DNA of 64,000 nucleotides from Gemmatimonadota bacterium (GTDB taxonomy: Bacteria > Gemmatimonadota > Gemmatimonadetes > Gemmatimonadales > GWC2-71-9): assembly GCA_027294455.1 (NCBI GenBank), contig JAPULZ010000174.1:54346-118345 (forward strand), read 5' to 3'. The position numbers and the translations under genes were made by a program. Positions 19,573 to 29,129 of the stretch are shown here, piece by piece (position 1 is the first letter of the stretch; each line of letters opens with the position of its first letter). The notes under the pieces are model-generated. The model was not told where the DNA came from and ran no database searches. It saw nothing but the letters and a program-made list of their open reading frames with translations.

Positions 19573-21035
19573 GAACGCGCCCGGTGGGCCAGGGCCTCCA
19601 ACACGATCGCACGCTCGTCGAAGGGCGAGCGCTCGGTACCGATGACCTGATAGGTTTCGTGCCCTTTACCCGCGAGGATCAGGCAGTCCCCCTCACCCAG
19701 CATCCCCACCGCATGGGCGATCGCGTCACGCCGGTCGGTGATCCGCACATGATCGCCACCGACCATCCCTCCGATGATGTCGTCGATGATCCGATCCGGA
19801 TCCTCGGTGCGCGGATTGTCGGACGTCACCACAATGACATCGGCCCCCGCGGCGGCCACCCGCCCCATGACGGGTCGTTTGCTGCGATCCCGATCGCCGC
19901 CCGCGCCGAACAGCACCACCAGCCGTCCCGGCGTGAGGGGACGCGCCGCGGCGATGGCGCGCTCCAGCGCGTCGGGCGTGTGGGCGTAGTCCCGCAGCAC
20001 CAGAAAACGCTCCGCCCACAGGCGCTCCATGCGCCCGGGGACCTGCGAGGCGCCGGCCAACCGCCCGACGATGTCGCCGGGCTCCTCGCCGAGACCCCAC
20101 GCCGTTGCCGCGGCCGCCAGCACGTTGCTCACATTGAACTCGCCGATGAGCGGCGTGCGCGCCGGCACCGCGTCGTCGCCGAAGTGCAGCTGCAAGTCGG
20201 CGCCCTCACGGGTGAGGCGCACGTCGCTCGCCATCACGATCGCTGCGGCATGGAGGCCGTACGTCACCCGGCGCGCGCCCTCCGGGGTATCGAGCGCTTC
20301 CCACGCGGGATCGTCGGCGTTGACCACCAAGACCGCCCGGTCGCACAGCATGCCGGCGAGCCGCGCTTTCGCGCGGAAGTACTCCTCGAAGCTCGCATGA
20401 TAGTCGAGATGTTCGTGCGTCAGGTTGGTGAACACGCCCGCGGAGAACGACAGGCCGTTCACGCGTCCCTGATCCAGGGCGTGGGAGGACACTTCCATCG
20501 CGAGACGAGTCACGCCGGCGTCGCGCATCCAGGCCAGGGTCTCTTGAAGCCGCACCGCGCCCGGCGTCGTGAGACCCTCTTCATACAACGAGACGCCCCG
20601 GCCGTCGAACGCCCCCAACGTGCCGATCGCCCCGGCGTTCTCCGCTGTGTTGAGGAGTGAGCACACCAGCGCCACCGTCGTCGACTTGCCGTTCGTGCCG
20701 GTGACACCGACGATCTCGAGGTCGCGGGCGGGATGTCCGAACCACTCCGCCGCGGCAACAGCGACCGCCGCCCGGGCGTCGCGCACCACGATCTGGGGGA
20801 TGCGAATATCACACGTGCGAGTGACCATCACGGCGGCCGCGCCGCGCGACACGGCGTCGTGCACGTAGGCATGACCGTCTTCAGCGGTGCCCGCGATGGC
20901 GCAGAACAACGCCCCGGCTTCCACCTGGCGGGAATCCTCCGTGATGCCCATGATCGCTGCCGGAGGGGTATCGGGAACCGTCTCTATCAGATCCATCTGG
21001 GCGAGGGCCGCGATGATCCGTTCGTACCGCGTCAC
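19569..21035 (-). CDS. murE: UDP-N-acetylmuramoyl-L-alanyl-D-glutamate--diaminopimelate/lysine ligase
   Basis: GTNGKSTTVALV, THEHLDYHASFEEYFRAK, SDNPRTEDPDRIIDDI. Confidence 0.95.
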   Translation of the reverse strand: MTRYERIIAALAQMDLIETVPDTPPAAIMGITEDSRQVEAGALFCAIAGTAEDGHAYVHDAVSRGAAAVMVTRTCDIRIPQIVVRDARAAVAVAAAEWFGHPARDLEIVGVTGTNGKSTTVALVCSLLNTAENAGAIGTLGAFDGRGVSLYEEGLTTPGAVRLQETLAWMRDAGVTRLAMEVSSHALDQGRVNGLSFSAGVFTNLTHEHLDYHASFEEYFRAKARLAGMLCDRAVLVVNADDPAWEALDTPEGARRVTYGLHAAAIVMASDVRLTREGADLQLHFGDDAVPARTPLIGEFNVSNVLAAAATAWGLGEEPGDIVGRLAGASQVPGRMERLWAERFLVLRDYAHTPDALERAIAAARPLTPGRLVVLFGAGGDRDRSKRPVMGRVAAAGADVIVVTSDNPRTEDPDRIIDDIIGGMVGGDHVRITDRRDAIAHAVGMLGEGDCLILAGKGHETYQVIGTERSPFDERAIVLEALAHRARS

Positions 21036-22963
21036 CAGCGTGTGGTACCCTCGCGCCCGACGACGGTGACCAGCGCCCCCGGCAACAGGGGTGTCCCCGC
21101 CCGGGGCGCCACGGAATCAATGGTCCCCCACCCGACCGCACGCACGCGCAGGCCCGCCTGGTGCAGCCGGCGGGCGGCTGCTCGCAGGGACAATCCCGTC
21201 ACGGGGGGAACCGGGCGCCGCGCCTGATCGCCCTCGGAGGTTTCCAGCGGCCAGTTGAGCACGTACGGCACCACGCCATCGTCCAAGGCCGGTCCGGGTC
21301 GCGGCGACGACGACACGCCCTGCAGTTTCGACAGATCCAGCACGCTCGTCTGTGCCGCGAGCACTTGTTCGAGCACGGAACGGGTCAAGGGCGCGGCGCT
21401 GGTTCGCGCGTAACATCCCGCGGGGTCCTCCAGCTTGACCACCATCACGAGTTGGGGATCGTCGATGGGAAACATGGAGGCGAAGCTCGCGGTGCACGAA
21501 CCGGGGATGTATCGTCCATTGGGCCCCGCGCGCCGGGCCGTGCCCGTCTTACCGCCGACCTCGTAGCGCACCAACGCCGCGGTAGACCCCGTGCCATCTT
21601 CGTCCACCACACCCCGCAACATGGCGCGCAACTGCCGGGCGACGTCGGGACTCACGACCCTTCGCATTGGCCGGGGTCGGTGGTGATAAACTTCCTCGCC
21701 GTCCGCCGAACGCACGCTCAGAAGCAGGGTGGGCTGTAGCAGCACGCCGTCGTTGGCAATGGCGGCATAGGCGGTGGCCAGCTGCAGCGTGGTGACCGCC
21801 ACTTCGTACCCGATGGACAGGCTGGCACCACTGAGCGAGGTCCAACGCGCCGGGCGGGCCAGGAGCCCCGGCGATTCCACTGGAAACTCGACCCCGGTGC
21901 GGGAGCCCAATCCGAAATCCCGCAACATCTCGAATTGCTGGCCGCTGGAGAGTCGTGATGCGAACTTCACGATGCCGATGTTGCTGGACCGGCGGATCAC
22001 GTCGGGCAAAGTCATCCAGCCTTCGTCGTGCTCGTCTTCGATGACGCGATTCCCGATCCGGTATCGCCCGTTCTCGCCCCACACGGAGTCGGTGGGCCCC
22101 ACCAGGTCGTGCTGCAAGAGGGCGGCGGCCGCAAAGATCTTGGCCGTGGACCCGGGCTCGAATACGGACGTGAACACGGACGATGGCGTGCGGCTACGTA
22201 GCGACCGCGCCGCCACGGCGAGCAGCTCGCCGGTCTTGGGATTCATGACGACCACGTCTCCGCCGGTGGCGCCGAGTCGGTCGATGGCGTCGACCAGACT
22301 GCCGTCGACGATTTCCTGCAAGTCGGCATCGAGGGTGAGATACACGTCGTGACCGGGCAGGGGAAACGCATCCAGCCGGGACGGTGATTCGTACCGCCTC
22401 CCGTATTGATCGCGCAGCACGACGGCGCTTCCGTTCCGACCCGTGAGCAGCGTATCGAGCACCCGTTCGATGCCGCCGGCCGGACGGCCCGGTTCTCCCG
22501 GCCGCCCGAGCACCGTCCGGGCGAAGTCGGGATTGGGATGGAACCGCGTCAGTTCCGAGGTGATATCCACCCCCCACATACGACGCAGCGGCTGCACCGC
22601 CGCCGAGCTGAATGGACCGTGGAAGTACGCGTAGCTCCGGCGGAATTCCTGCCGCACGTGGCTCGCGGAGAGCCCCAGGTTCTCGGCCAGCGCGTTCACC
22701 GTGGCCACGGTATCGCGCAGGTAGCGGGGAGTCACGCCGACGTGGAACCGCTCCAGGGTGAGCGTCAGCGGGGTTCGGTTCCGGTCGAAAATCGCCCCGC
22801 GGGGGGCGGCCAGCTCGACCCGCTCCGTGCGTTGCGCCCGCGCCCTGGCTTCGTGCGTCGAGCCATCAATGAGCTGCACCTTCGCGGCGGCCACGATCAA
22901 GGCCACCGTGGCCAGCGCGAATCCGACCTGGACGGCGCGCAGGCGAAGTACGGTCCTCGGCAT
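21032..22963 (-). CDS. ftsI: Division-specific penicillin-binding protein (FtsI/PBP3-like) with C-terminal PASTA
   Basis: SxxK EPGSTAKIF, SxN RSSNIGI, KTG GGKTGTAR; C-terminal PPVTGLSLRAAARRLHQAGLRV. Confidence 0.93.
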   Translation of the reverse strand: MPRTVLRLRAVQVGFALATVALIVAAAKVQLIDGSTHEARARAQRTERVELAAPRGAIFDRNRTPLTLTLERFHVGVTPRYLRDTVATVNALAENLGLSASHVRQEFRRSYAYFHGPFSSAAVQPLRRMWGVDITSELTRFHPNPDFARTVLGRPGEPGRPAGGIERVLDTLLTGRNGSAVVLRDQYGRRYESPSRLDAFPLPGHDVYLTLDADLQEIVDGSLVDAIDRLGATGGDVVVMNPKTGELLAVAARSLRSRTPSSVFTSVFEPGSTAKIFAAAALLQHDLVGPTDSVWGENGRYRIGNRVIEDEHDEGWMTLPDVIRRSSNIGIVKFASRLSSGQQFEMLRDFGLGSRTGVEFPVESPGLLARPARWTSLSGASLSIGYEVAVTTLQLATAYAAIANDGVLLQPTLLLSVRSADGEEVYHHRPRPMRRVVSPDVARQLRAMLRGVVDEDGTGSTAALVRYEVGGKTGTARRAGPNGRYIPGSCTASFASMFPIDDPQLVMVVKLEDPAGCYARTSAAPLTRSVLEQVLAAQTSVLDLSKLQGVSSSPRPGPALDDGVVPYVLNWPLETSEGDQARRPVPPVTGLSLRAAARRLHQAGLRVRAVGWGTIDSVAPRAGTPLLPGALVTVVGREGTTRW

Positions 22964-23272
22964 CTAGCGTCTCCCTACCTCTCGATTGGGTAGCTGCAGG
23001 ATGACGAGTTCGCTGTCGGCAGGCAAGCGAAGCCCGAGCGATTCGGCCCGGGGAACGAGCACCGCGCGGCTTCCCGCTTCCTGGATGCGGCGCAACAGCT
23101 CGGCCCGCTGCCCTTCCAACGCCCCGCGTTGTTCCTGCGCCGCCCGCAACGCGGTGGCCGACACGTGGGCCGCCGTCTGGCGGGAGACCACCCAGGTGAG
23201 CGCCCCCAGGGAGAACAAGAGCCAGATGGCGACCCAGCTCCTGCCCTTCAGCTGCACTCGTCTATGCGGCAT
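22964..23272 (-). CDS. ftsL: Cell division protein FtsL-like
   Basis: Start MPHRRVQLKGRSWVAIWLLFSLGALTWV; one TM plus coiled coil; position between rsmH and ftsI. Confidence 0.75.
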   Translation of the reverse strand: MPHRRVQLKGRSWVAIWLLFSLGALTWVVSRQTAAHVSATALRAAQEQRGALEGQRAELLRRIQEAGSRAVLVPRAESLGLRLPADSELVILQLPNREVGRR

Positions 23273-24170
23273 CGCGCGTCCGAAATGCCCGCAGCCGGGC
23301 GCTTCGCGCTCGCGGATTCCGCGCGACTTCCGCATCCGTCGGGCGGATCGGCTTCTTCGGCTCGAGTGCGCCGAGAGGGCGGCCCCGACACGTGCAGATC
23401 GGCTGCCGCGGTGGACAGACACACGCCGCGGCCCACTCGCGAAACGCGTGCTTAACGAGACGATCTTCGCCCGAGTGGTAGGTGAGCGCGGCCATCGTTC
23501 CTCCGGGGACCAGAGCATCCCGCACCGCCGGAAGGGCTCGCCCGAGATCGACCAGCTCTTCGTTGATGGCGATCCGGACCGCCTGAAACAATCTGGCGAA
23601 ATCCGCCGGTCCCGACCGCGGCCCCAGTACCGCCCGCACGGCCTTCACCAGATCGTCGCTGGTAGTCATGGGCCCCCGCGCGCGCCGACGGACGATCTCG
23701 CGTGCGAGCCTGGCCCCCCGCCGTTCATCCCCATACTCCCGGAATACCCGGGTGAGTTCCGCTTCGTCCGCCCCGCCCAAGAGGTCGGCGGCCGTCTCCC
23801 CGACATCCATACCCATCCGCATGTCCAGCGGGACACCCGGTCGGAACGAGAATCCGCGATCGTCGGAATCGATCTGATGGGAGGAGACCCCGAGGTCGAA
23901 CACGGCGAAATCCGGTCGAAAGGCGGCGATCTCGGCCAACACCGCCGGGTCGCCAAACCGCCCCCGCCGGATCGTGACCCCTCCCGCGGCAAACCGCGCC
24001 CCGAGGGCGGCAATGGCCTCCGGGTCCCGGTCGATGGCGAGCACCTCCAGGCCGGCGTCCACCAGCACGGCGCTGTGTCCACCACCCCCGGCCGTGCAGT
24101 CCACGCCGCGCGTGTGTCCGGCGGCGAGTGACCTGACGGCCTCGGCGAGGACGGGAACGTGGTAGGTCAT
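23262..24170 (-). CDS. rsmH: 16S rRNA (cytosine(1402)-N(4))-methyltransferase RsmH
   Basis: Start MTYHVPVLAEAVRSL at 24170; VDCTAGGGGHSAVL, FDLGVSSHQID, RGFSFRPGVPLDMRM. Confidence 0.95.
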   Translation of the reverse strand: MTYHVPVLAEAVRSLAAGHTRGVDCTAGGGGHSAVLVDAGLEVLAIDRDPEAIAALGARFAAGGVTIRRGRFGDPAVLAEIAAFRPDFAVFDLGVSSHQIDSDDRGFSFRPGVPLDMRMGMDVGETAADLLGGADEAELTRVFREYGDERRGARLAREIVRRRARGPMTTSDDLVKAVRAVLGPRSGPADFARLFQAVRIAINEELVDLGRALPAVRDALVPGGTMAALTYHSGEDRLVKHAFREWAAACVCPPRQPICTCRGRPLGALEPKKPIRPTDAEVARNPRARSARLRAFRTRDAA

Positions 24171-24185
24171 CGACGTCACGGAGGG

Positions 24186-24226
24186 AAAAAAACCCGAGCC
24201 CCGCTTGGAGATCAAGCGGGGCTCGG
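24186..24226 (-). terminator. Rho-independent terminator (or attenuator) between tRNA-Asp and rsmH
   Basis: Minus strand CCGAGCCCCGCTTG-ATCTC-CAAGCGGGGCTCGG then GTTTTTTT; perfect 14-bp stem, 5-nt loop, T7 tract. Confidence 0.85.
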
Positions 24227-24242
24227 CACTTCTCATGGCTGA

Positions 24243-24316
24243 CGGGGCTGACGGGACTTGAACCCGCGGCCTCCGGTGTGACAGACCGGCACTCTAACCA
24301 ACTGAGCTACAGCCCC
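24243..24316 (-). tRNA. tRNA-Asp (anticodon GTC)
   Basis: Minus strand GGGGCTGTAGCTCAGTTGGTTAGAGTGCCGGTCTGTCACACCGGAGGCCGCGGGTTCAAGTCCCGTCAGCCCCG; cloverleaf arms and CTGTCAC loop; CCA not encoded. Confidence 0.95.
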
Positions 24317-24376
24317 TTCGTTCCAGGGGCTGAATGTAGTCACCCCCCCAAGGGGAATTCAAGTCACCGGCACGTC

Positions 24377-26128
24377 CTAATTGCTCGTACAGAACGCGTT
24401 CACGAACTGCGGGCCGTACTCGACGTGCTGCTGCAAGGCCGGCAGGAGCTGGTCGGCCGTACTCTGTGCAATCGAAGCGCCGGCGGTCAGGCGCTCGTGC
24501 CCTAGCATTGCGAGCCCCTCATAGCGTCGGGCCATTTCACAAGACTCCGACTCCCGCATTTCCGCGAAGAACTCCGCGAAATACATGTACACGGCCAGGC
24601 CGTAGAAGAAGCTCGCCGGACCCGCCTGGCGTCCTTCGGTATCATACTGGAGGGCCTTCTCCAACCACTCGATGGCGATGTCGGGTCGCTTGGCCGGACG
24701 GGCCTGGAGCATCTTCGACGGCGTCGTGTAGTAGAACGCCGCGAGGCTGCGATGCATGCTCGAATCGCGCTCGGCGACGAACGTCATGAGCGAATCGGCC
24801 TCGAACAGCGCCATGGTATCCAGGGGGGTAGCCGAATCGATCACGATCCCGCCGAGTATGATGCTCGCGGCGCCGAGGGGGGCCCGGGTGTTTTCTGGGT
24901 CCAGCTCGGAAATGCGCCGGTAGGCCAGCAGCGCCGCATCGTTGTCACCCACCTCGGCGAGCAGCGCCGCCCGCTGAGCCCAGAACCTGAGGGAGTTGGG
25001 AAGCTGGGTCACGGCCTCTTCCGTCCACCGGAGTCTCCCCGCCGTGTCGCCAGCCAGCTCGGCGGCGCCCAGGATGTCTCGATAGAAAGTCGAGTCGCCC
25101 ACCAGGGTCTCGTCGAACTCATACGTGCTGCCCAATGATTCCACGGCGCAGGGCCAGCGCTCGCCAGTGAAGCAGGTGCGGGCCCGGGCCCGGAGCAGCT
25201 CCAGGTCGGCGGGGTTCAGCTCGAGCCCGGTGTCGAGCACCTCGACGGCCCGGTCGTAGTCTTCGGTCTCGAGCCACATCCGGTTCACGCTCAGGCGCAG
25301 CACCGCGTTGTTCGGGTCGGCGATGAGCTGGGAATCGAAGGCGCGGATGGCCGCCAGCGTGTCGCCCTTGGTGAGATAGCTCTGTGCCAGGCGCTCCCAC
25401 TGGCGCTCCAGCAGCGAGTCTCCCGCCACCACGCGCTCCAGCGCCCAAATGATACTGTCCACAGGCTGGCTCGACGCCTCGAAGAGGTAGGCCAGGCACT
25501 GGGCAGCCGCGGGGTGGTTGGGGTATTCCCGGAACACGCGGTCGGCGCGATCGCGGGCACCCCTGAAGTCGTTGCGATCGCGGCGAGCGTTGCAGTCGCG
25601 GGCATCGTCAGCCACGTCGATCAGATTGCGAAGCGAGTCGGCGACGACCTTGGCGAAATCCTCGGCGTCCTGCCCCTCCTCGCCCACGGCGGTCAACCAA
25701 CCGGCAACGCCGGACCGATTGAGGTCGACGAGCCGCAAGGTGAGTCTGGGCACGGAGTTCCGGCGAAACGTTCCTACCCCATAGGAATCCGCCCGGAGAA
25801 ATTGGGCGAGCTGACCAGCGGAGTTTTTGTCGGGAATGAAAGAACAGTCGAATCCCGAGGCCTCCAGGGCTTCGCAAAGCCGTTCGGTGGGGATCACGTT
25901 CATCATGCCCCGGACGCGGCCAGCCAGCCGGTCTCGGAGCTCATATGCCAGCTGGAGCACGTAGATCGAATCGGCGAGGTCTTCGGGCATGGGGGGAAGC
26001 ACCAGAATCTTCTTGAGATTCTGGGGCTGCCGTCGCTGCGCTGCGAGCGGCTGGGCCACCAAGCCCACGCCCGTCGCAATCACAACCGCTAGGGCGAGAT
26101 ACCGGAAAATCGAACGAGAATTGCCCAC
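24377..26128 (-). CDS. Secreted TPR-repeat protein
   Basis: GTG start at 26128 preceded by AGGAGG; signal peptide NSRSIFRYLALAVVIATGVGLVAQPLAAQ; TPR-like repeats. Confidence 0.65.
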   Translation of the reverse strand: MGNSRSIFRYLALAVVIATGVGLVAQPLAAQRRQPQNLKKILVLPPMPEDLADSIYVLQLAYELRDRLAGRVRGMMNVIPTERLCEALEASGFDCSFIPDKNSAGQLAQFLRADSYGVGTFRRNSVPRLTLRLVDLNRSGVAGWLTAVGEEGQDAEDFAKVVADSLRNLIDVADDARDCNARRDRNDFRGARDRADRVFREYPNHPAAAQCLAYLFEASSQPVDSIIWALERVVAGDSLLERQWERLAQSYLTKGDTLAAIRAFDSQLIADPNNAVLRLSVNRMWLETEDYDRAVEVLDTGLELNPADLELLRARARTCFTGERWPCAVESLGSTYEFDETLVGDSTFYRDILGAAELAGDTAGRLRWTEEAVTQLPNSLRFWAQRAALLAEVGDNDAALLAYRRISELDPENTRAPLGAASIILGGIVIDSATPLDTMALFEADSLMTFVAERDSSMHRSLAAFYYTTPSKMLQARPAKRPDIAIEWLEKALQYDTEGRQAGPASFFYGLAVYMYFAEFFAEMRESESCEMARRYEGLAMLGHERLTAGASIAQSTADQLLPALQQHVEYGPQFVNAFCTSN

Positions 26129-26197
26129 TGAAACCTCCTGCTGGGGTCCGGCCTGCCGAAGGGATAGGGCCGGATCGCCTTCATGGTCATACACCGA

Positions 26198-26272
26198 TGG
26201 GCGAAGAGGGATTCGAACCCCCGACTTCCTGCTTGTAAGGCAGGCGCTCTAAACCGACTGAGCTATTCGCCC
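26198..26272 (-). tRNA. tRNA-Val (anticodon TAC)
   Basis: Minus strand GGGCGAATAGCTCAGTCGGTTTAGAGCGCCTGCCTTACAAGCAGGAAGTCGGGGGTTCGAATCCCTCTTCGCCCA; loop CTTACAA. Confidence 0.93.
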
Positions 26273-26285
26273 CGGCCGCCCGATC

Positions 26286-26471
26286 TCACAGCCCCAGGCC
26301 CAGGGGGAACAGCACGCAATACCCCAAGACGAGGAGAACCGGGGCTACCCGTGTTGACCCGCCGGCCAGGAGCCAGTATCCCAGGGATAGCGACGCGAGG
26401 GCGCCGGCTATCAGGATGCCGTTGATGGACCGGAACCTGAGCCTGGCCGGGGACGCTCCCTGTTGTGACAT
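26286..26471 (-). CDS. Small membrane protein (two hydrophobic segments)
   Basis: 61 aa ...INGILIAGALASLSLGYWLLAGGSTRVAPVLLVLGYCVLFPLGLGL. Confidence 0.5.
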   Translation of the reverse strand: MSQQGASPARLRFRSINGILIAGALASLSLGYWLLAGGSTRVAPVLLVLGYCVLFPLGLGL

Positions 26472-26505
26472 AAGTGCGTGAGATTAATCGCTCTAGAATG
26501 ATTGG

Positions 26506-27462
26506 TCAAGCAGCCGGGAAGTCGTCCCCCTCCACCACGACCCAGCCCTGGTCCAGAGCCGCACGGCGAACCCGGTCGCGCCGGCGGCGGCGCAGCCACA
26601 CCAAGACGACCGCGCCCGCTACGATGGTCCAGAAGCCCGAGACGGAGGTGGCCAGGAGCAGCCATCCGTAGCGGCTCTTGACCTCCTTGTGCCACAGGGC
26701 TTCGAACTGATCGAGCGTCATGCCGTAGGTGCGCCGGAGAGCCCGGTCGAAGTCCGAGGTAGCGGCGAGGGTCTCCATCAACGGCGTGAGGCCCCGATCC
26801 CCTCCGAGGCGCTCCAGCAGCAGGACCGCCGTCGTGGCGAGCGCGTAGCTGGCGTTGGCGCTGGCGGCACCTGTCCGCAGATGCCGGTTCACGACGGTGA
26901 GGTTGGGGATGTCGCCCCAGAGAAACGCCCAGTTCACCCGGAGCCCATCCAGCCGCCCCCACTCCCCGGCGGCGCGGCTCGCATACCCCTCATCGAACCA
27001 GCGCGGCACCCGGCCCACCACGTTCCGGAGGGTGAGATGGGCCAGCTCGTGCCGCAGGGTCTGAAGAACGTTGGCCTCGGAGGTGACGACGATGGTATTG
27101 GTGCCGGGAAAGGCGACGCCGACGCCCCACCCGGGGAGCCGCCCCGCCGTCACGGAATCGAAGGTGTGGCGGTCGGGGGTGACGATGAGCCGCAAGCGGA
27201 ACGCCGGGGGATGGCTGATGCCAGGCCACTGGGCTGCGGCGTCGGCGCGCTCGGCGAGCATTACCGCCATGATTTCGGTCTCGGGCCAGTAGACGGCCGT
27301 GACCCGGCCGACCCGTACCGTCCCGGGCCCCTGAAAACCCAGGATCGCAAAGACCAGCGGGATTACCGCGTAGGTGCTTCTCCCCGGTCGATGGCGTCGA
27401 GCGCTTCCTGGCATCGCTTGCCCCATGCGCTGAGCTTGTTGGCCTTGACACCCTTGGCCCAT
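26506..27462 (-). CDS. Peptidase MA-like (zincin) membrane protein
   Basis: TLRHELAHLTLR + RWFDEGYAS; C-terminal TM. True start probably inside this ORF, near the end of the preceding TPR gene (27363). Confidence 0.6.
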   Translation of the reverse strand: MGQGCQGQQAQRMGQAMPGSARRHRPGRSTYAVIPLVFAILGFQGPGTVRVGRVTAVYWPETEIMAVMLAERADAAAQWPGISHPPAFRLRLIVTPDRHTFDSVTAGRLPGWGVGVAFPGTNTIVVTSEANVLQTLRHELAHLTLRNVVGRVPRWFDEGYASRAAGEWGRLDGLRVNWAFLWGDIPNLTVVNRHLRTGAASANASYALATTAVLLLERLGGDRGLTPLMETLAATSDFDRALRRTYGMTLDQFEALWHKEVKSRYGWLLLATSVSGFWTIVAGAVVLVWLRRRRRDRVRRAALDQGWVVVEGDDFPAA

Positions 27463-28223
27463 GTCTCACGGGCGCCGTCGTGGTCATCCGCGGCCCATGT
27501 GGCGTGACCCAACTCGTAGTAGGCCTCGATCAAGTTCGGGCCCAGCGCCAGTGTCTTCTCGAAGAAGGTCTGTGCGTCTTCGTACATCTCGCGTTCGAAG
27601 TACACGAGGCCCAGATAGTAGTGGGCGTAGAGCGTCGCCTTGCGGTCGTTGTCGAGGCGGATTGCCTTGGACAGGTGCTCTATGGCTTCGCCGAAGATGC
27701 GCTTCTTGAGACAGATGTACCCTACATTGATACGCGCCAGCGAATTGGCGGGTTCCTTCATTAATACTTGCTGGAACGTACCCAGCGCGTCGTCGTAGTC
27801 CCCGTGGAGCATCTGGGCCCATCCGAGCTGGGATTGGGCCTGCACGTTGTCGGGCGCGAGTTCCAGCGCCTTTTTCAGAGCCTGCATGGCGCCGGCGTGG
27901 TCGCCCAGCGAGATGAGGCTCCACCCCTTCTCGACGTATGTGGAGGCACCGAGGTGGTCGTGCACCACCGGGACGGCCCCGGTGAACGTGGGCGCCTGAT
28001 CGCCGCTCTCGTGCTGGGCCATTTCCTTGTAGGCATCCACGAGCACGCGGATGTCTTCTTTCAAGGCACCGAGGTCGGTGATGGCTTGATCCACCGTCTT
28101 GAACAGTCCGATGATGTCGCGCTTGACGGCCTCGCGGTCGGAACCGTTGGGCGTCGCCTTCAGCCGCTCGGTGATCTCGTCGTACGTGCGACGTAGCGGC
28201 CCGACGGTGAATTCAGGAGTCAT
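27363..28223 (-). CDS. TPR-repeat protein
   Basis: Start MTPEFTVGPLRRTYDEI; repeats AMQALKKALELAPDNVQAQSQLGWAQMLHGDYDDALGTFQQVL etc. Confidence 0.7.
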   Translation of the reverse strand: MTPEFTVGPLRRTYDEITERLKATPNGSDREAVKRDIIGLFKTVDQAITDLGALKEDIRVLVDAYKEMAQHESGDQAPTFTGAVPVVHDHLGASTYVEKGWSLISLGDHAGAMQALKKALELAPDNVQAQSQLGWAQMLHGDYDDALGTFQQVLMKEPANSLARINVGYICLKKRIFGEAIEHLSKAIRLDNDRKATLYAHYYLGLVYFEREMYEDAQTFFEKTLALGPNLIEAYYELGHATWAADDHDGARETWAKGVKANKLSAWGKRCQEALDAIDRGEAPTR

Positions 28224-28695
28224 CGGTCTGAATCGCCTCCAGGGTCTGCTGCAACTCCAAGCGTTCCTTCGAGGCCAGGATCTTGGCAACACCGAGTATG
28301 ATCACGGTCCGCCCGTCCCGTGCAAAGATGCCTTTGATGTATTTCGCCGCCAGGCCCCGCACGATGCGTGGCGGTGGGGTGATCTCGTCCACGGGCGCTC
28401 GCAACAGCTCGACCACGGCGTCCACTACGATACCGATCCGGTCCTGATCCCATTCCAGGACCATGGTACGTGTTTGATCCTGCACCGGCGCAGCGACGTT
28501 CAGTCGCTTGCGCAAGTCTATGACCGGAATGGCCCCAGTGCCATACTCCAGCATCCCTTCGAGAAATTCGGGTGCCTGGGGCAGCGGGGCGGGTGGATCG
28601 TATCGCAGGATGCGTTCGACCTCGAGGATGTTGAACCCGAACTCCTGTCCCCCGACGCGGAACGTCACCAACTGGATCTCTTCGTCGGCACTCAT
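28213..28695 (-). CDS. cheW: CheW-like chemotaxis coupling protein
   Basis: VTFRVGGQEFGFNILEVERILRY...IPVIDLRKRL...VGIVVDAVVELLR pattern. Confidence 0.88.
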   Translation of the reverse strand: MSADEEIQLVTFRVGGQEFGFNILEVERILRYDPPAPLPQAPEFLEGMLEYGTGAIPVIDLRKRLNVAAPVQDQTRTMVLEWDQDRIGIVVDAVVELLRAPVDEITPPPRIVRGLAAKYIKGIFARDGRTVIILGVAKILASKERLELQQTLEAIQTDDS

Positions 28696-29129
28696 GAGGT
28701 CGCGTCACCGGATTCGAGTAGGAGCCGTTCCCCGAGGGTTGCCATGTCCAGAATCGGTATCAGTTGGTCACCATGACTCGCGATCCCCGAGGCCCACGGC
28801 ATGTTGCCGCCGGGCGGAACGGGACGGGCGGCGTCTCGCACGACCTCGTCGGCGTCGGTCACCTCGAACGCTACGGGGCGCTCCGGACACCGCGTGACCA
28901 CGACCGTCGAACTCCGCTCTCGGGGCGGCGTGCCATTCGACAGCAGCGCGCCCAGATGGATCACGGGCACCGTACCGCCGCGCAAGTGGGCGACACCGCG
29001 CACAGACCGCCGGGCACCGGGCACCGGCTCAGTCTCGGCGTTGTCGATCACCTCGACCACATGTTCGATCGGCAGGCCAAAGAGATCGTGGGCGACCCGC
29101 ACCAGAAGATAACCTGTCACGAAACCCAC
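28692..29129 (-). CDS. cheW: CheW-like chemotaxis coupling protein
   Basis: [22 protein letters not shown]...[21 protein letters not shown]. Confidence 0.85.
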   Translation of the reverse strand: MGFVTGYLLVRVAHDLFGLPIEHVVEVIDNAETEPVPGARRSVRGVAHLRGGTVPVIHLGALLSNGTPPRERSSTVVVTRCPERPVAFEVTDADEVVRDAARPVPPGGNMPWASGIASHGDQLIPILDMATLGERLLLESGDATS

